From an uncultured Bacilli bacterium (GTDB lineage Bacteria > Bacillota_I > Bacilli_A > RF39 > UBA660), in assembly GCA_947627995.1 (NCBI GenBank), contig CANQYE010000006.1, positions 1-53,273 on the forward strand: a DNA stretch of 53,273 nucleotides. The letters are read 5' to 3'. The notes beneath the pieces were generated by a model, which did no database searches, had not been told where the DNA came from, and saw only the letters and a program-made list of their open reading frames with translations. This document shows positions 17,760-27,131 of this stretch, in pieces. Every line of letters begins with the position of its first letter. Position 1 is the first letter of the stretch. Both the position numbers and the translations under genes were made by a program.

Positions 17760-19469
17760 TTAAATTTGAAAATATTGAGCAACAGACTTTGCTATATTTG
17801 AAGCAATAGATTCAAGATTATTAACCATCCATAAAGCATCATTCATGTCATCATGAAATGCAACTTCTAATAAAACACTAACAGGAACATTATTTGGATG
17901 AACTTCAGCTAAAGAACCATTAGCAAAAACTACACCATAATCTCTTTTAGCATCTTTGTATGGATAAATTTCATATAAATTTTTATATATTAAACTAGCC
18001 GCAGAAAATCCTAAAGAATCTTTATCTTCTACATATATTGAAACTCCACTTTTATCATGGTTTACACTACCATTAGAATGAAGTGCTAAATGTAAATCCG
18101 CATTTGCTTTTCTGCTTTCTGCCGTCCATGACTTTATATCTCCATCAGGATTGTTTCTAATTACTTTAATTCCATCATTTTCAAGTTTAGGGATTAATAA
18201 ATCAGCTAATTTATTCATCATTTCTTTTTCGGTAGTATAACCTGAACCTTTAATACCTTTATTATAATCTTGCTTTGAAGGCGATACATATACTACCGGA
18301 GCTTTATTTCCTAATTTAACTTTAAAAGTACTAACTTCACTATTTTGCATGTTATTTTTAATTGCAATTGCTTTAATAGTTACATCTTCTGTTATAGGTA
18401 TTGGTGAAGTATATTCGGTACCATAATGGAGAGGATCTTTACCATTTGTAGTATATAATATTTTTGCACTGCTAGTTTTACTTTCTAATGGCAAATAACT
18501 ACCAGGTTTCAAATCTCTAAAATCTAATGTTGTATAGACTTGGTTTACTTTTATTTTTGTTCCTGTTCTAATAATAACACTATCTGTCTTTGAAATTTCT
18601 TCATAATCATTATATGAAGCAACTAATTCTAGTTTGTATTCGGTATTTTGTTCAAATAATTCAGTAGATAGTTTTGTTTCTTTATCTTTTAATTCCAATG
18701 AATTAATTAATTTATTATTTTTATAAATATTTAAAATAAATCTGTTAGCTCCAAAGCCACCGGAAAATTTAAAATTTATATCATCCCAACTATATGTCGT
18801 ACTGTCAATAGGTTCATCAATCTTTACATATCCTATTGCCACAGTATTTACATAAAAATTATAACTATCCACACATACTTTATTATCTTTTAAGATTTCT
18901 GCTTTTAAACGTCCAGAATATTGTTTTAAGCTTTCATATGGAACGACATTGCTATTTCCTACTATTTTATTATTATAAATACTTTCTCCTTCATATAAAA
19001 TATTTAAATAATAATTACTATTAGTAATATTTCCATCAATATTTAAATTATAATCATTATTTTCAGCTACATAGTAGCTATTATTTTTACTAAAAGTTGG
19101 TTCATTCCAAACCATATCTAACGAATTAGTACTAGCTTTAGCTTCATCTTTTTTATTATAAGCAATGACACTAACATTAACTTTTTCACCATAAGCAATT
19201 GGCAAATTATTTAATTTCACACTATTTTCTTTTACTGTTTTTTCATATACTATTTCGTTATTATCATTCTCAACAATAACATCATATTTTGTTGCAAATT
19301 TATTATTTTCAAAATATAAAATAGTATTACTATTAGTTGTTTTTACATCTAAAACTTTAAAATTTTTTAATCCTGCTTTATAAAAAGTAATACAACCAGC
19401 AGCAAACGAAACTATAAATAAAATAATTGTACAAAAAAATAAAATAATTACTTTTTTTCTTCTATTCAT
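17760..19469 (-). CDS. N-acetylmuramoyl-L-alanine amidase (Amidase_3) with extracellular accessory domains
   Basis: The 569-aa product has a signal anchor (7-28), about 280 residues of beta-rich Ig/FN3-like sequence, a chitobiase-type CHB_HEX_C domain (ILYTTNGKDPLHYGTEY) and a C-terminal Amidase_3 catalytic domain (about 395-569). The latter keeps LALHSN and the catalytic Glu of LLEVAFHDD. It begins VYVSPSKQDYN, lacking the usual zinc-ligand His of DPGHGG; many clostridial and phage amidases of the SPSxQxxN type share this. It should cleave the muramoyl-alanine bond outside the membrane. GGAAGTG precedes the ATG. Confidence 0.9.
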   Translation of the reverse strand: MNRRKKVIILFFCTIILFIVSFAAGCITFYKAGLKNFKVLDVKTTNSNTILYFENNKFATKYDVIVENDNNEIVYEKTVKENSVKLNNLPIAYGEKVNVSVIAYNKKDEAKASTNSLDMVWNEPTFSKNNSYYVAENNDYNLNIDGNITNSNYYLNILYEGESIYNNKIVGNSNVVPYESLKQYSGRLKAEILKDNKVCVDSYNFYVNTVAIGYVKIDEPIDSTTYSWDDINFKFSGGFGANRFILNIYKNNKLINSLELKDKETKLSTELFEQNTEYKLELVASYNDYEEISKTDSVIIRTGTKIKVNQVYTTLDFRDLKPGSYLPLESKTSSAKILYTTNGKDPLHYGTEYTSPIPITEDVTIKAIAIKNNMQNSEVSTFKVKLGNKAPVVYVSPSKQDYNKGIKGSGYTTEKEMMNKLADLLIPKLENDGIKVIRNNPDGDIKSWTAESRKANADLHLALHSNGSVNHDKSGVSIYVEDKDSLGFSAASLIYKNLYEIYPYKDAKRDYGVVFANGSLAEVHPNNVPVSVLLEVAFHDDMNDALWMVNNLESIASNIAKSVAQYFQI

Positions 19470-19552
19470 AGTCGCACTTCCTTTTTTATTCTCAATATAA
19501 TTATAATCTTTAAAATAAAAAAAGAAAATGCTTTAATGTAAAATTTACACCA

Positions 19553-20272
19553 CTATTTTACATTTTTACGTAAATTTTTAATTTTTTCTTTTACATCGTC
19601 TTGCACACGGAAAGATTCGTTAATTTTACTAATAGTTTTATTAAAAGTAAATTTATCTAAATTAGAATTTAATAAATAATTATACGTTTCTTTTTCGAAT
19701 TCAATAAAACATTCACACAATAGCCAAGCAACAGCCATTCTTACATAATATTTTTTATTATTAATATCATTTATAATTAAAAATATTTGATTTATATACT
19801 CTTTTTTTACAAAAAAATTCAAAATAATAACTATACCTATTCTAGCTTTATATTCTTTCTTGCTTTTTGTATATTTTTTAAAATAATTAAAATAATAATT
19901 AGGATTTTGAGAAATTATTTTCAAACTATTACAAAAAGAATCGCATATTGCCCAATTATCGATATATCTAATGAGTTCATTTATATATTTATTAAACAAA
20001 AATTTATCTTCGATTTGCGCTATAACTAATGCTTTTATCAATATTTCTTCATAATAAATATTTTGAGCGAACTTTAAAAAAGAAGAATAGTCTCCTATAA
20101 AAATTTCTTTTGCAATATGCCTTATTTTAGGCAAACGAATACCTAAAATAACATATTTAGTGCTTATTGATTTTTTTTGATAAATTGCATAATTATCTTC
20201 TTTTAAATTTTTTAAATAAGAAATAAATTGTTGATATTTTTTCTTTCCCCATTTTATATTACGTAAATCCAT
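19553..20272 (-). CDS. DNA alkylation repair (AlkD-like) HEAT-repeat protein
   Basis: AlkD proteins are all-helical HEAT-repeat glycosylases that remove bulky or cationic alkylated bases. The 239-aa product has the family start (YQKKSISTKYVILGIRLPKIR), a central WAICDSFCNSLK matching the WxxxD region of AlkD, and VRMAVAWLLCECF further on, where the paired Trp/Asp are expected. The ORF track begins at a TTG five codons upstream. The ATG at 20272, with GGGAGC 6-9 nt before it, is preferred. The gene is divergent from the SOS-controlled polymerase. Activity is not certain because many family members are non-enzymatic. Confidence 0.85.
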   Translation of the reverse strand: MDLRNIKWGKKKYQQFISYLKNLKEDNYAIYQKKSISTKYVILGIRLPKIRHIAKEIFIGDYSSFLKFAQNIYYEEILIKALVIAQIEDKFLFNKYINELIRYIDNWAICDSFCNSLKIISQNPNYYFNYFKKYTKSKKEYKARIGIVIILNFFVKKEYINQIFLIINDINNKKYYVRMAVAWLLCECFIEFEKETYNYLLNSNLDKFTFNKTISKINESFRVQDDVKEKIKNLRKNVK

Positions 20273-20320
20273 AGTAACTGCTCCCAATTAAATTATAACA
20301 AAATAATCAAAATTATGCAC

Positions 20321-20349
20321 TTGTATAATCAAAATTTATTTTGTATAAT
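20321..20349 (+). promoter_or_regulatory. Promoter of the Y-family polymerase gene
   Basis: TTGTAT (20321-20326), a 17-nt spacer and TATAAT (20344-20349). The start point falls inside the SOS box that follows. Confidence 0.8.
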
Positions 20350-20354
20350 ATTAG

Positions 20355-20368
20355 CGAACATTTGTTTT
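20355..20368 (+). promoter_or_regulatory. LexA (SOS) operator of the Y-family polymerase
   Basis: CGAACATTTGTTTT matches the Gram-positive LexA box CGAAC-N4-GTTYG at all positions but the last. It starts 5 nt after the -10 hexamer, so bound LexA would block initiation. Confidence 0.8.
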
Positions 20369-20381
20369 TTATGAGGTGAGT

Positions 20382-21644
20382 ATGGAAAATTGTTTTAATA
20401 GAAAAATTGTTTGTATTGATTTAAAAAGTTTTTTTGCTTCATGTGAATGTATAGAAAGAGGCTTAGATCCTTTTAAAGTTCCTTTAATTGTAGCTGACCC
20501 AAATCGAGGCGGCGGTGCTATAACTTTAGCTATCAGTCCCTATTTAAAACAATTTGGTATAAAATCTAGAGGCCGAGTGTATGAACTTCCTAAAAATATT
20601 CCAAATATCATTATTGCTCCACCAAGAATGAAACTATATCTACAAAAAAGTAGCGAAATTATAAATATATATTTAAATTACATTAGTAGTGATGATATGC
20701 ATATTTATTCTATTGACGAAGTTTTTTTAGACTTAACTAATTATTTAAAATTATATCAAAAAAGTGAAAAAGAAATAGCTAGCGAAATTCTTGATACAAT
20801 ATATAAAAAAACTGGCCTTACTGCAACTTGTGGTATAGGACCTAATATACTTTTAGCTAAAGTAGCTATGGATATTGAAGGAAAACATTGTAAAAATAAT
20901 ATTGCAAAATGGGATTATAGCGATATTGAAAAAAAACTTTGGAAAATATATCCTTTATCAAAAATGTGGGGAATCGGTAGTAAAATGGAAAAAAAACTAA
21001 ATAATATAGGTATTTATAATATTTATGATTTAGCGCATTATGATAAATTTAAATTAAAAAATAAATTTGGAATTATGGGTGAAGAATTATGGAATCATGC
21101 TAATGGCATTGATTTCAGTGTTATAAGCGATTATAAAGAAAAGCCCAAAAATAAATCAATAAGTCATAGTCAAGTTCTGTTTAAAGATTATGATGAAACT
21201 AATATACCTATAATCATAAAAGAAATGTGTGATACATTACTTATTAGATTAAGAAAAGAAAAAAAATTAACATCAACTATTTTTTTTAAAATTAATTATT
21301 CTAAAGTTTTTGCTGGTGAATTTGCTCATCATATTAAGCTAGATTCTCCTACAGATGATATAAATTTAATATATAAAACATGTATGTCCATATTTAATAA
21401 ATATTATGATTATTTGCCTATAAGAAAAGTTTCTATTAGTTTTTCTTCTTTAACGCCTAAAAATGGAATACAACTAAATCTATTCGAAATAGAAGAAAAG
21501 TTAATTAAAAAAGATAATTTAAACAAAGTGATAGATAATCTTAAAAACAAACATGGTAAAAATATTATACTGAAAGCTAATTCTCTTCTTGAAGATTCAA
21601 CTATTAAAATACGAAATCAAAACATTAAAGACTCTCATATATAA
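20382..21644 (+). CDS. Y-family (UmuC/ImpB type) error-prone DNA polymerase
   Basis: This is a lesion-bypass polymerase resembling B. subtilis YqjW/UvrX and Pol IV. Palm motifs are present: VCIDLKSFFASCEC with the first metal Asp, and YSIDEVFLDLT with the Ser-Ile-Asp-Glu metal site. A helix-hairpin-helix (MWGIGSKMEKKLNNIG) and a little-finger region follow. The product (420 aa) is the length of the UvrX branch rather than DinB (about 350). The ATG at 20382 is preferred over the GTG at 20376 because GAGGTG overlaps the latter. The promoter carries a LexA box, so damage induction is expected. Confidence 0.92.
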   Translation: MENCFNRKIVCIDLKSFFASCECIERGLDPFKVPLIVADPNRGGGAITLAISPYLKQFGIKSRGRVYELPKNIPNIIIAPPRMKLYLQKSSEIINIYLNYISSDDMHIYSIDEVFLDLTNYLKLYQKSEKEIASEILDTIYKKTGLTATCGIGPNILLAKVAMDIEGKHCKNNIAKWDYSDIEKKLWKIYPLSKMWGIGSKMEKKLNNIGIYNIYDLAHYDKFKLKNKFGIMGEELWNHANGIDFSVISDYKEKPKNKSISHSQVLFKDYDETNIPIIIKEMCDTLLIRLRKEKKLTSTIFFKINYSKVFAGEFAHHIKLDSPTDDINLIYKTCMSIFNKYYDYLPIRKVSISFSSLTPKNGIQLNLFEIEEKLIKKDNLNKVIDNLKNKHGKNIILKANSLLEDSTIKIRNQNIKDSHI

Positions 21645-21759
21645 TCGTTGAAAGCAATAGCCAATAAATTAAATGAAACAAATTAATCTTAGAAAATTAA
21701 ATCAATTATAAAAAATTTATATTAATTAAAATCAAAAAACCTTTTAATTATTACAAATT

Positions 21760-21787
21760 AAAAAAAATAGATTAATCTATTTTTTTT
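21760..21787. terminator. Bidirectional terminator between the polymerase and recX
   Basis: AAAAAAATAGA-TTAA-TCTATTTTTTT is a perfect inverted repeat between convergent genes and overlaps the recX stop codon. Nothing else is visible in 21645-21759. Confidence 0.75.
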
Positions 21788-22545
21788 ATATAAGAATTAA
21801 TTATATCTAAATTAAAACCTTTTGAATATAGTTTATTTTTTAAATAAATTTTTAATTTATTATTATCGAATTTGTTGGCATACTTATTTTTTAATTTGTT
21901 TGCTTCTTTCATAAAAATTTCTTCTTCATTTTCCAACTCTATATTATTTAATAAATCAACAAACATTTCTTTTGAATAGCCATTATTTTGTAAATGAATA
22001 GTTATTTTTAATTTTAAACTTTTGATACTAAGATTATGATTAGATTTAATTTTTTTCGAGATTATTTTTTCTACTTTTTTCTCCCATATTTCACTATCTA
22101 TTTGTTTTAAATAAAAATCAATAATGCTTTCATCAATTCCTAATTGCATCAATTTATTCTTAATTTTACATGGTCCATCCAAGCTTAAATTAATTGCATC
22201 ATTAATAAAAGCACTAGTGTAAACATTTTCATTAATGTACCCATTTTTTCTTAATAAAATTATTGTTTTATTAATAATACTATTTACAAAATCTTTTTTT
22301 TGTAAATAATTCCTAATTTCTTTTTCTGAACGCATTTTAATATTTATATATTTCAAAGCAAGATAATAGCTAGAAAGTTCATCATTTTCCTTTAATATCT
22401 TTTCTAACAATTTAGAATCTATATCTTTTTGAGCTAATAAATTATGATTTATAATAATATCGTCATATAAATTATATTTTATATTATTGTCAAAAAGCAC
22501 CTCATAAATATTACCTTTTATTTTTTTATATTTTATTATTTTCAT
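21772..22545 (-). CDS. recX: Regulatory protein RecX
   Basis: RecX binds RecA filaments and modulates strand exchange. The 257-aa product is built from three-helix repeats typical of the family (YYLALKYINIKMRSEKEIRNYL; LLRKNGYINENVYTSAFI; KNKLMQLGIDESIIDFYL). It is encoded 20 nt into the end of the nrnA-like gene and far from recA (about 20 kb), so its control is tied to the ackA-nrnA transcript unless an internal promoter exists. GAGTGA precedes the ATG. Confidence 0.9.
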   Translation of the reverse strand: MKIIKYKKIKGNIYEVLFDNNIKYNLYDDIIINHNLLAQKDIDSKLLEKILKENDELSSYYLALKYINIKMRSEKEIRNYLQKKDFVNSIINKTIILLRKNGYINENVYTSAFINDAINLSLDGPCKIKNKLMQLGIDESIIDFYLKQIDSEIWEKKVEKIISKKIKSNHNLSIKSLKLKITIHLQNNGYSKEMFVDLLNNIELENEEEIFMKEANKLKNKYANKFDNNKLKIYLKNKLYSKGFNLDIINSYIKKID

Positions 22546-23503
22546 TTAAATCACTCTTATATTCTTTGCACAAATTATCTAAATCTTTAATTAGAGAATC
22601 AACATCATTTTCATCTTTAATTCTAGCTCCACATGCATAGCTATGTCCACCACCATTATATTTATTAGCTATTTTATTTATTATTGGTCCACGTGATCGC
22701 ATGTTAATTTTATATAATTCATTTTTTTCATCATAAGTTATAAAAATCCAAACTAAAATATCCTTAATATAATTAAAATCATTAATCATATTTGAAGCAC
22801 AAGCAGTATCCACCTTATATTCTTCTATAGCAGTTTTGGGAATTTTAATATATGCAAAATTATTTTTTGTTATCGTCAAATGTTCTGAGATATAGCCCTT
22901 AAACCTAATCTCTTCAATTGGTCGCATATATAATTTTTTATATAAAGGAATAAAATTAATTTTGCTTTTATTAAGTAATTTACTTATCAATTCAAATGTC
23001 TTAGAAGTCGTATAATCAAATAAAAAGCGTTCACTATCTGATACTACACCTAAAAATAAATTTTCAGCTACAGCTTTTGTAAGCTTTAATTTAGTATCAA
23101 AAATAAGTTCTATTATCAATTGACTTGCACTACAAGCAGTAACATCAATTATTTCAAGATTTCCCATCTTATCTTCAAAAGGATGATGATCGATTTTAAT
23201 AATTTCTTTATATTTTTTGATATTTACACCATCCATACGGGAAATATTAGGAAGATCTAAAACAATTAGTAATGGATTATTTAATTTTTCTTCATCAATT
23301 TTATCAAGTTCGCCAAAAAGTTTAAATCTCGAAACACTTTTTCCTACTGCATATACTTTTTTATTAGGAAAAGTTGCTTTAATTGAATCCCTTAAAGCAA
23401 TACTACTGCATACAGCATCTGGATCTGGTCCAATATGTCTGCAAATAACGATTTCGTCATACTTTTTTATTTTTTTATAAATTTTTTTATTTAAAGGATT
23501 CAT
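22526..23503 (-). CDS. nrnA: DHH-family phosphoesterase, NrnA-like oligoribonuclease/pAp phosphatase
   Basis: NrnA-type enzymes degrade 2-5 nt RNA fragments and dephosphorylate 3'-phosphoadenosine 5'-phosphate. The DHH domain has CRHIGPDPDAVCSS, VLDLPN and the signature KIDHHPFED. The C-terminal DHHA1 domain ends with GGGHSYACGA, which binds substrate. Length is 325 aa. The gene is 13 nt after ackA and overlaps recX by 20 nt. With RNase J and RNase Y elsewhere in the window, it would complete mRNA decay to mononucleotides. A c-di-AMP/pApA phosphodiesterase role, seen in some relatives, is possible. Confidence 0.9.
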   Translation of the reverse strand: MNPLNKKIYKKIKKYDEIVICRHIGPDPDAVCSSIALRDSIKATFPNKKVYAVGKSVSRFKLFGELDKIDEEKLNNPLLIVLDLPNISRMDGVNIKKYKEIIKIDHHPFEDKMGNLEIIDVTACSASQLIIELIFDTKLKLTKAVAENLFLGVVSDSERFLFDYTTSKTFELISKLLNKSKINFIPLYKKLYMRPIEEIRFKGYISEHLTITKNNFAYIKIPKTAIEEYKVDTACASNMINDFNYIKDILVWIFITYDEKNELYKINMRSRGPIINKIANKYNGGGHSYACGARIKDENDVDSLIKDLDNLCKEYKSDLNENNKI

Positions 23504-23516
23504 AAAAACCTCTTTT

Positions 23517-24695
23517 CTATTTAATTAAATTATAAGTGTCTATTGCAATCATTAATTCTTCGTTTGTAGGCACTACATACATTGGAATTTTAGAATCATC
23601 GCTACTTATTAAAGCGAATTTCCCACGAACATTATTTCTTTCTTTATCAATTTTTATACCTAAACTTGATAATGATTCAGCAATCATTTCTCTAGTTAAA
23701 ATACTATTTTCACCTATTCCTGCTGTAAAACATATTACATCCGCTCCATTAAGTAAATTATTATACATAGCAATATAATTAACAATTGTTTTAACGCACA
23801 TTTTTTGAGCCAACATACATCTTTTATTACCATTATTTAAACCATCTTCTATATCTCTAGAATCACTGCTTACCCCACTTATACCTAGTAATCCAGATTT
23901 CTTATTCAATAAATCACTAATTTGATCAGCATTTAAATTTTCCTTTTTCATAATAAATGGAATAATACTTGGATCAATATCTCCACACCTTGTTCCCATC
24001 ATCACACCAGCTAAAGGAGTAAGTCCCATTGAAGTATCTATTACTTTGCCATTTTTAATTGCTGTAATACTTGATCCATTACCAATATGACAAGAAATTA
24101 TTTTTAAATCCATTCGATTTAAATATTCTGATATTGAATTAGTAATAAATCTATGTGAAGTGCCATGGAAACCATATTTTCTTATATTATATTTTTCATA
24201 TAATTCATAAGGGATTGGATATAGAAATTTATCTTCTTCCATTGTTTGATGAAAAGCTGTATCAAATACAACTGTATTTGGTGTATTTGGTAAAGCTTCA
24301 ATAAAGGCTTTTATCCCAATAACATGTGCTTTATTATGTAAAGGTGCTAAATCCGCTAAATCTTCAATATCTTTTATTACCTTTTCATCGACTAAAACTG
24401 TCTTATTATATAAAGCTCCGCCTTGAACAACACGATGTCCTATTCCATCTATTTCATCTAATGAAGATATAATTTTATTATTTATCAATTCATCCATCAA
24501 ATATTTAACAGCAACCCCATGATCTGTTAAATCTACTTCTCTTCTTATTTTTTCCCCATTAATTTTTAAAGTATAAAAACTATTTCCGATTCCTATTTTT
24601 TCAAAAGTACCATTTATTAATTCTTTTTTTTCAGGTAATTCAAACAATGTAAATTTTAAAGATGAGCTACCTGCATTTACTGATAATATTTTCAT
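23517..24695 (-). CDS. ackA: Acetate kinase
   Basis: AckA converts acetyl phosphate plus ADP to acetate plus ATP, the energy-yielding last step of acetate fermentation. The product starts MKILSVNAGSSSLKF, with GIGHRVVQGG, VFDTAFHQTM, KYGFHGTSH and HIGNGSS in order, and GIGENS near the C-terminus. Length (392 aa) is standard. GAGGTC precedes the ATG. pta is not adjacent. It heads the ackA-nrnA-recX run. Confidence 0.98.
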   Translation of the reverse strand: MKILSVNAGSSSLKFTLFELPEKKELINGTFEKIGIGNSFYTLKINGEKIRREVDLTDHGVAVKYLMDELINNKIISSLDEIDGIGHRVVQGGALYNKTVLVDEKVIKDIEDLADLAPLHNKAHVIGIKAFIEALPNTPNTVVFDTAFHQTMEEDKFLYPIPYELYEKYNIRKYGFHGTSHRFITNSISEYLNRMDLKIISCHIGNGSSITAIKNGKVIDTSMGLTPLAGVMMGTRCGDIDPSIIPFIMKKENLNADQISDLLNKKSGLLGISGVSSDSRDIEDGLNNGNKRCMLAQKMCVKTIVNYIAMYNNLLNGADVICFTAGIGENSILTREMIAESLSSLGIKIDKERNNVRGKFALISSDDSKIPMYVVPTNEELMIAIDTYNLIK

Positions 24696-24907
24696 TTTAG
24701 ACCTCTTTTCTATATATAATATTACAAATTCGAAGATAAAATATTTAATTATAAAATTAACTTAAAATAATTTTAAATATATTTTCCTTTATACTTTAAA
24801 ATTATATTAATTTCTACGAATTGTTTTCCTACTTATTATACAAAAAAATACATTATTTTAAAAGCATAAACCTTGTTTTTGCTATAATAATTTACAGATT
24901 ATTACAT

Positions 24908-24930
24908 AAAAAAAGAAGAATTTATTCTTC
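24908..24930 (-). terminator. Terminator of the lipoprotein gene
   Basis: GAAGAA-UAAA-UUCUUC followed by U7 on the minus strand. The last codons and stop of the gene form the 5' arm. Confidence 0.75.
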
Positions 24931-25476
24931 TTCATAATTGTATACACCATGTATTTTTTCTAAATCATCATTGCTTAGTTGTTCAACTTGCCATTTATCA
25001 TCAGTTTTAGTTAAATTAAATACTATTGTGTAATCAATTGTATCAGTATTGTCTTGCATTTGTTCTAATTTATAATTTATAAAAGATTCATCATCATAAT
25101 CATCATTATCTTTTCCTTTAAACTTATCAGGATTATTAGTTAAGTATTCATCCGCATCTTTTTGAACTTTGTATAAATCATATACAGTCACTTTAACTGT
25201 AACCGTTGCTGTATCTCCATCAATTGTTTCGTCTTCAATATTATACTTTAAATCTTTATATTGCTTTTTTAATACTTCTTTATATGTTTCTTTTTGGTCA
25301 TCTGTAAAGTCTTCTTCAGAAACGTATGTTTCAAGTTCATCCATTACCTCACTATCATTATCGTTATAACGATTTAAAAATAGTTTAACTTGTTCTTTTG
25401 GTGAATCTTCTGTAATACTGCATCCACAACCAACAACTAATAACAAACACAAAATACCTGCGATTATTTTTTTCAC
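24922..25476 (-). CDS. Small secreted lipoprotein of unknown function
   Basis: The product (184 aa from the GTG at 25476) begins VKKIIAGILCLLLVVGC, a lipoprotein signal with lipobox VVGC. The rest is an acidic alpha+beta domain (VKLFLNRYNDND...; TVTVKVTVYDLYK; YTIVFNLTKTDDKWQVEQL) resembling NTF2-like/DUF4878-type lipoproteins. The ORF track's ATG lies 11 codons upstream and would interrupt the signal. AAGGAGAGAG lies 5 nt before the GTG, which decides the start. It follows truB by about 50 nt and may be co-transcribed. Confidence 0.8.
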   Translation of the reverse strand: MKKIIAGILCLLLVVGCGCSITEDSPKEQVKLFLNRYNDNDSEVMDELETYVSEEDFTDDQKETYKEVLKKQYKDLKYNIEDETIDGDTATVTVKVTVYDLYKVQKDADEYLTNNPDKFKGKDNDDYDDESFINYKLEQMQDNTDTIDYTIVFNLTKTDDKWQVEQLSNDDLEKIHGVYNYEEE

Positions 25477-25527
25477 AAATCTCTCTCCTTTTGTTATTAG
25501 TATTAGCAAATTAAATTTAAATATACA

Positions 25528-26382
25528 TTAAAAAATTATATATGGTTTTGCTTTATATTTATTATCAGAACATTGTATATATAATGCAATATCTCCTTTA
25601 GTCTTGTTATTTTTAAATAAACAATATTTACTAGTAAAATTTTTATCTATTATAGCCCCATTTGATATCAATTTTGAACTAAGTTCGTCTATTTCTACAA
25701 TTTGTAAATCATTAATCACATCTTCTATTTTTAAAAATTTAAAATTATTATTTTTAAATTCTTCAATAGTTACAGCATCCTCAATAGAAAATAAGCCTTG
25801 TTTAATTCTGTTAAGTTTAGTCATTGTACCAACAGTGCCTAGTCTTTTAGCAATATCATTTATCAAACTACGAATATAAGTACCTTTGGAAACAATTGCT
25901 TTAAAAGTGATTGTATTTCCTTCAAGCTTTAATAATTCAATTTTTTCGATATTTATTTCTCGTTTTGGTAATATAACTTTTTCATTATTTCTTGCGTATT
26001 CATAAAGCTTTTTCCCTTTAATTTTAATTGCAGAATATATTGGTACCTGTTGCATACTCTTTCCTAAAAATGATTGTAAAATTTTTCGAACTTTTTCTTC
26101 ATTAACACTATAACTCTTTTCTTCAATAATTTCTCCAGTTATATCAAGAGTATCTGTTTTAATCCCTAACTGCATAGTTGCAATATATTCTTTATCTTTA
26201 GACGTTAACAAATTAACAAGCTTAGTATACTTTCCTATACAAATTACTAAAACTCCTGTTGCAATTGGATCTAATGTGCCTGTATGGCCAACTTTTTTTA
26301 TATTTAATGTCTTAGATACAATATTAACTACATCTCTACTTGTATATCCTTTTTCTTTATTAATTACTAAAATGCCATTCAA
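25528..26382 (-). CDS. truB: tRNA pseudouridine(55) synthase
   Basis: TruB makes the near-universal pseudouridine 55 in the T-loop of tRNAs. The product shows GYTSRDVVN, the catalytic-Asp motif VGHTGTLDPIATGVL, and RSLINDIAKRLGTVGTMTKLNRIKQGLF. The ORF track starts at a GTG that overlaps the ribosome-binding site (AGGTGG). The TTG at 26382 gives MNGILVINKEKG, which aligns with the usual TruB N-terminus and is preferred (284 aa). In many Firmicutes truB sits with rbfA/ribF; here it is separate. Confidence 0.95.
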   Translation of the reverse strand: MNGILVINKEKGYTSRDVVNIVSKTLNIKKVGHTGTLDPIATGVLVICIGKYTKLVNLLTSKDKEYIATMQLGIKTDTLDITGEIIEEKSYSVNEEKVRKILQSFLGKSMQQVPIYSAIKIKGKKLYEYARNNEKVILPKREINIEKIELLKLEGNTITFKAIVSKGTYIRSLINDIAKRLGTVGTMTKLNRIKQGLFSIEDAVTIEEFKNNNFKFLKIEDVINDLQIVEIDELSSKLISNGAIIDKNFTSKYCLFKNNKTKGDIALYIQCSDNKYKAKPYIIF

Positions 26383-26432
26383 AATAACCACCTACTTTAT
26401 TTTATCATATAACAAAGCATTATTCATTAATT

Positions 26433-26456
26433 AAAAAAAAGAAGCTAGCGCCTCTT
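26433..26456 (-). terminator. Terminator of the thioredoxin-like gene
   Basis: AAGAGGC-GCUA-GCUUCUU (one G-U pair) followed by U8 on the minus strand, immediately after the stop at 26459. Confidence 0.85.
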
Positions 26457-26458
26457 AA

Positions 26459-27082
26459 TTACTTTATACCATTTTCACTTAACCAAGCTGTAAATGAATC
26501 ATAATCAGAATATCCAATCCAAATGTTTTGAATTGCACCATCTTTTAGTAATGCTATAGTTGGTGTATAACCATAAAGTGAATCATATTCAGTATCATTA
26601 TCCTTATTATATTTATCTTTCATACCATTAATTAGGTTAACCATATCATTATAATCATCACTAGATGTTTCAATGTTAGCAATATCAACATAATAAGTTT
26701 TATATCCTATTTTTTCTTGAGCTTTTTGTAAAGTTGGTAAAAATTGAATACAATAACCACAAGTACTACGTCCTAAATAAACTACTTTTGTCTCATCAGA
26801 ATCAACTAAATCCATAAAGTCATCAGGATCGATTGATTCAAACATACTTACATCATATTCAGAGTTTTCTTCTGTTGTTTCAGCTGTATTAGTACTTTTG
26901 GAATTAGAAGATGTTATACGTGCAATATATGTTATAGTACAAATTGCAGCTAGTCCAATTAAAATATATAAACATATTAAAATTTTCTTTAACACCGGAT
27001 TGTAGTCAATAGCATTACTTTTTACTACTTCTTTTTTTGCTACTGCTGTCTTTTTTGCAGGAGCATTTTTAGTTTTTTCCAT
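26459..27082 (-). CDS. Membrane-anchored thioredoxin-like protein
   Basis: The 207-aa product has an unusual Lys/Ala-rich cytoplasmic tail (about 30 residues), one membrane segment (about 33-55) and an external thioredoxin fold with active site STCGYC and cis-proline YTPTI. The CxxC suggests disulfide exchange or oxidation outside the membrane. It resembles the putative bacteriocin-transport-accessory/thioredoxin-like lipoproteins of Firmicutes, but no partner such as CcdA or DsbB is adjacent. AGGAGGAG precedes the ATG, and the gene has its own terminator. Confidence 0.85.
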   Translation of the reverse strand: MEKTKNAPAKKTAVAKKEVVKSNAIDYNPVLKKILICLYILIGLAAICTITYIARITSSNSKSTNTAETTEENSEYDVSMFESIDPDDFMDLVDSDETKVVYLGRSTCGYCIQFLPTLQKAQEKIGYKTYYVDIANIETSSDDYNDMVNLINGMKDKYNKDNDTEYDSLYGYTPTIALLKDGAIQNIWIGYSDYDSFTAWLSENGIK

Positions 27083-27131
27083 TTTATCTCCTCCTAATAT
27101 TAATTATAACATTAAATTAAATATTTGAAAA

